NCBI GenBank assembly: GCA_046329575.1
Contig: JAXLUJ010000011.1
Location: 62,001 to 126,000 of the forward strand
Direction of reading: 5' to 3'
Source: UBA1941 sp046329575
Lineage (GTDB): Bacteria > Bacteroidota > Bacteroidia > Chitinophagales > LD1
DNA: 64,000 nucleotides
Shown: positions 61,898 through 64,000 of the stretch, one piece after another
How the letters are laid out: each line of letters begins with the position of its first letter
Position numbering within the stretch: the first letter of the stretch is position 1
Made by a program: the position numbers and the translations under genes
The notes under the pieces: generated by a model
Databases searched by the model: none
The model's input: the letters and a program-made list of their open reading frames with translations, nothing else
Told to the model about the DNA's origin: nothing

Positions 61898-64000
61898 ATG
61901 CCACGCGACACTTCGATCCAATCTGTTCTTATCATAGGCTCTGGTCCGATCATTATCGGCCAGGCGTGCGAATTTGATTATTCCGGCAGTCAGGCTGCAC
62001 GCAGTTTGCGCGAAGAAGGAATAGAGGTTACCCTGCTCAATTCGAATCCGGCAACTATTATGACCGATCCTGTAGTGGCCGATCATGTGTATTTGTTGCC
62101 CATAACCATTGATTCGATCCTAAAAATTCTGCAAGAACAAAAAATAGATGCGGTATTACCCACCATGGGCGGTCAAACTGCATTGAACCTGTGCATGGAA
62201 GCCTACGAACTGGGCATTTGGGAACAACACAAAGTCAAAGTTATTGGAGCCGATTTTAAGGCGATTCAAAAAACAGAGGACCGCGAAGAATACCGCCAGT
62301 GGATGATCGAGCTGGGCATAGGTACCGCTCCGGCTTATACGGCGAACTCTTTTTTAGAAGGCAAGGAAGCCGCGCAAAAAATCGGCTTCCCATTGGTGAT
62401 CCGTCCATCGTTCACGCTTGGAGGCACCGGCGGCAGTTTTGTGCATACCAAAGATGAATTTGACGAAAAACTCAAACGCGGTCTCGACGCTTCGCCAACA
62501 CATGAAGTGCTGATTGAAAAGGCGGTGTTGGGCTGGAAGGAATTTGAGCTGGAAGTAATGAAAGATGCGAAGAACAACTTTGTGGTGATTTGTACCGTGG
62601 AAAACTTCGATCCGATGGGCATTCACACCGGCGATTCCATAACCGTGGCGCCGGCCATGACCTTGAGCGATACGCAATTCCAGAGGATGCGTGAATATGC
62701 CAAGAAAATGATTTGCGATTTGCCGGGTTTTGCCGGTGGATGTAATATTCAATTTTCAATTGATCCGGTAAGCGAGGCCATTATTTCCATCGAAATGAAT
62801 CCGAGGGTGAGCCGCTCATCGGCTCTGGCTTCGAAAGCTACGGGATATCCTATTGCGAAAATCGCCGCTAAGCTGGCCATAGGTTATACGTTAGATGAAC
62901 TGAAAAATCAAATCACCAAAACTACTTCTGCATTTTTCGAACCTGCCATTGATTATACGATTGTAAAGATCCCGCGATGGAACTTCGATAAATTTGCAGG
63001 CTGCGATGAATCGCTTGGTCTTCAAATGAAAGCGGTTGGCGAGGTAATGGCCATTGGAAGAAGTTTTCAGGAAGCGTTGCAGAAAGCTTGTCAGTCGCTC
63101 GAAAATAACCGCATTGGTTTAGGCGCTGATGGCAAAACCTGGGTGAGTGTTGATGATATGCTTCAGGGTATTAAAGTGGCAAGTTGGGATCGGGTGTTCC
63201 GAATTTACGATGCGCTGAAATTGGGCGTGCCGTTTAAAACCATTCAGGAAATTACACAAATCGATCCTTGGTTCTTAAACCAGATCAAGGAGTTGGTGGA
63301 TACCGAAAAGGCTACACGAAAAATAGCGCTTACCGATTTGAGTGCCGATCAAATGCGCGATCTGAAAGAGAAAGGCTACAGCGATGCGCAAATTGCCTGG
63401 ATGACAGGTTCTACGGAAGATGAGGTGTATGCTTACCGAACCGAAAAATTAGGCATTCGCCGGGTGTACAAACTTGTAGATACCTGTGCGGCAGAATTCG
63501 AAGCGCAAACGCCCTATTACTATTCCACGTTTGAAAAGGGACCTGAACAGGGTGCCACCACAGCCACTAACGAAAGTGTAGTGAGTGGAAAGAAGAAGAT
63601 TATTGTTTTAGGAAGTGGTCCCAACCGCATCGGTCAGGGCATTGAGTTTGATTACTGCTGTGTGCATGGCGTATTGGCCATTAAAGAGGCCGGCTATGAA
63701 GCCATTATGATGAATTGCAATCCCGAAACGGTTTCTACCGATTTCGACATTGCCGATAAACTCTATTTCGAACCGGTGTATTGGGAACATTTGCGCGAAC
63801 TGATTGCACATGAAAAACCCGAAGGCGTAATTGTGCAACTGGGCGGACAAACGGCATTGAAATTAGCGAAGAAACTGCATGAGCAGGGCGTGAAGATTAT
63901 TGGCTCGTCGTATGAAAGCATGGACATTGCGGAAGACCGCGAGCGTTTCAGTGATCTGTTGAAAGAATTGCAAATTCCCTATCCCGAATATGGTGCGGCG
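61898..64000 (+). CDS. carB: Carbamoyl-phosphate synthase large subunit, 5' part
   Basis: 701 residues are visible and the gene continues beyond the window; the full protein would be about 940-1070. It makes carbamoyl phosphate from bicarbonate, ammonia and ATP for arginine and pyrimidines. SVLIIGSGPIIIGQACEFDY opens the first synthetase half. The ATP-grasp motifs are FPLVIRPSFTLGGTGGSF (about 164-181) and SIEMNPRVSRSSALASKATG (about 296-315). The oligomerisation region follows, and the second half begins with IIVLGSGPNRIGQGIEFDYC (about 568-587). ATG at 61898. It is divergent from the glycosyltransferase. Confidence 0.95.
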   Translation, partial: MPRDTSIQSVLIIGSGPIIIGQACEFDYSGSQAARSLREEGIEVTLLNSNPATIMTDPVVADHVYLLPITIDSILKILQEQKIDAVLPTMGGQTALNLCMEAYELGIWEQHKVKVIGADFKAIQKTEDREEYRQWMIELGIGTAPAYTANSFLEGKEAAQKIGFPLVIRPSFTLGGTGGSFVHTKDEFDEKLKRGLDASPTHEVLIEKAVLGWKEFELEVMKDAKNNFVVICTVENFDPMGIHTGDSITVAPAMTLSDTQFQRMREYAKKMICDLPGFAGGCNIQFSIDPVSEAIISIEMNPRVSRSSALASKATGYPIAKIAAKLAIGYTLDELKNQITKTTSAFFEPAIDYTIVKIPRWNFDKFAGCDESLGLQMKAVGEVMAIGRSFQEALQKACQSLENNRIGLGADGKTWVSVDDMLQGIKVASWDRVFRIYDALKLGVPFKTIQEITQIDPWFLNQIKELVDTEKATRKIALTDLSADQMRDLKEKGYSDAQIAWMTGSTEDEVYAYRTEKLGIRRVYKLVDTCAAEFEAQTPYYYSTFEKGPEQGATTATNESVVSGKKKIIVLGSGPNRIGQGIEFDYCCVHGVLAIKEAGYEAIMMNCNPETVSTDFDIADKLYFEPVYWEHLRELIAHEKPEGVIVQLGGQTALKLAKKLHEQGVKIIGSSYESMDIAEDRERFSDLLKELQIPYPEYGAA

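Overview
The window looks like chromosomal DNA of a Bacteroidota bacterium, possibly Chitinophagales- or Saprospiria-like, although the exact lineage cannot be read from the sequence. The evidence is a PorP/SprF type IX secretion (T9SS) protein, several large secreted proteins ending in T9SS C-terminal sorting domains, promoters of the Bacteroidota form (TTTG, about 20 nt, TAnnTTTG), and a DUF1761 protein. No rRNA, tRNA, CRISPR array, transposase or phage gene was found. The last gene (carB) runs off the right edge.

Layout. 0-7 kb: PorP-like protein, a methyltransferase, an outer-membrane barrel and a 1180-residue Cys-rich T9SS adhesin-like protein. 7-10 kb: rluD, pdxJ and a sterol-desaturase-like protein. 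9.7-10.56 kb: a repeat-rich gap with a MITE-like element. 10.5-17.9 kb: orphan response regulator, prmC, then a rightward run of ribD, a DMT permease, a T9SS metallopeptidase, a nucleoside phosphorylase and an arginase-family ureohydrolase. 18.0-24.9 kb: a tight six-gene cluster encoding a PqqD-like protein, an ATP-grasp enzyme, a fold-III PLP decarboxylase, a urea transporter fused to an M23 peptidase, a TPR plus beta-barrel protein and a TPR protein. 25-33.6 kb: DUF1761, rhodanese, purD, a 1497-residue beta-helix T9SS protein and small secreted proteins. 33.6-40.3 kb: a complete RND efflux operon (tetR, tolC-like, adaptor, RND pump) with a clear promoter and operator-like dyads. 40.5-42 kb: an Imm26-like gene bracketed by repeats. 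42-49.2 kb: flippase, MORN protein, queG, a secreted phosphodiesterase, aroK, VIT1-like, 2-hydroxyacid dehydrogenase and rsmA. 49.2-53.1 kb: surface polysaccharide genes (flippase, Wzz-like, O-antigen ligase-like). 53.3-58.2 kb: PP2C/SpoIIE phosphatase, DppC-like permease and serine hydrolase, interspersed with heptanucleotide arrays and a second MITE-like element. 58.3-60.4 kb: an AT-richer three-gene unit with a Cys-rich secreted protein, a lipoprotein and an Lgt-like membrane enzyme. 60.6-64 kb: a family 2 glycosyltransferase and divergent carB.

The best candidates for undescribed biology are the 18.0-24.9 kb cluster and the 58.3-60.4 kb unit. The 18.0-24.9 kb cluster contains a urea channel joined to a cell-wall peptidase, and it lies directly downstream of a possible urea-forming enzyme. 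The intergenic DNA also carries at least five families of dispersed repeats. Two copies of a roughly 275-280 bp element with terminal inverted repeats lie 46 kb apart in opposite orientation.
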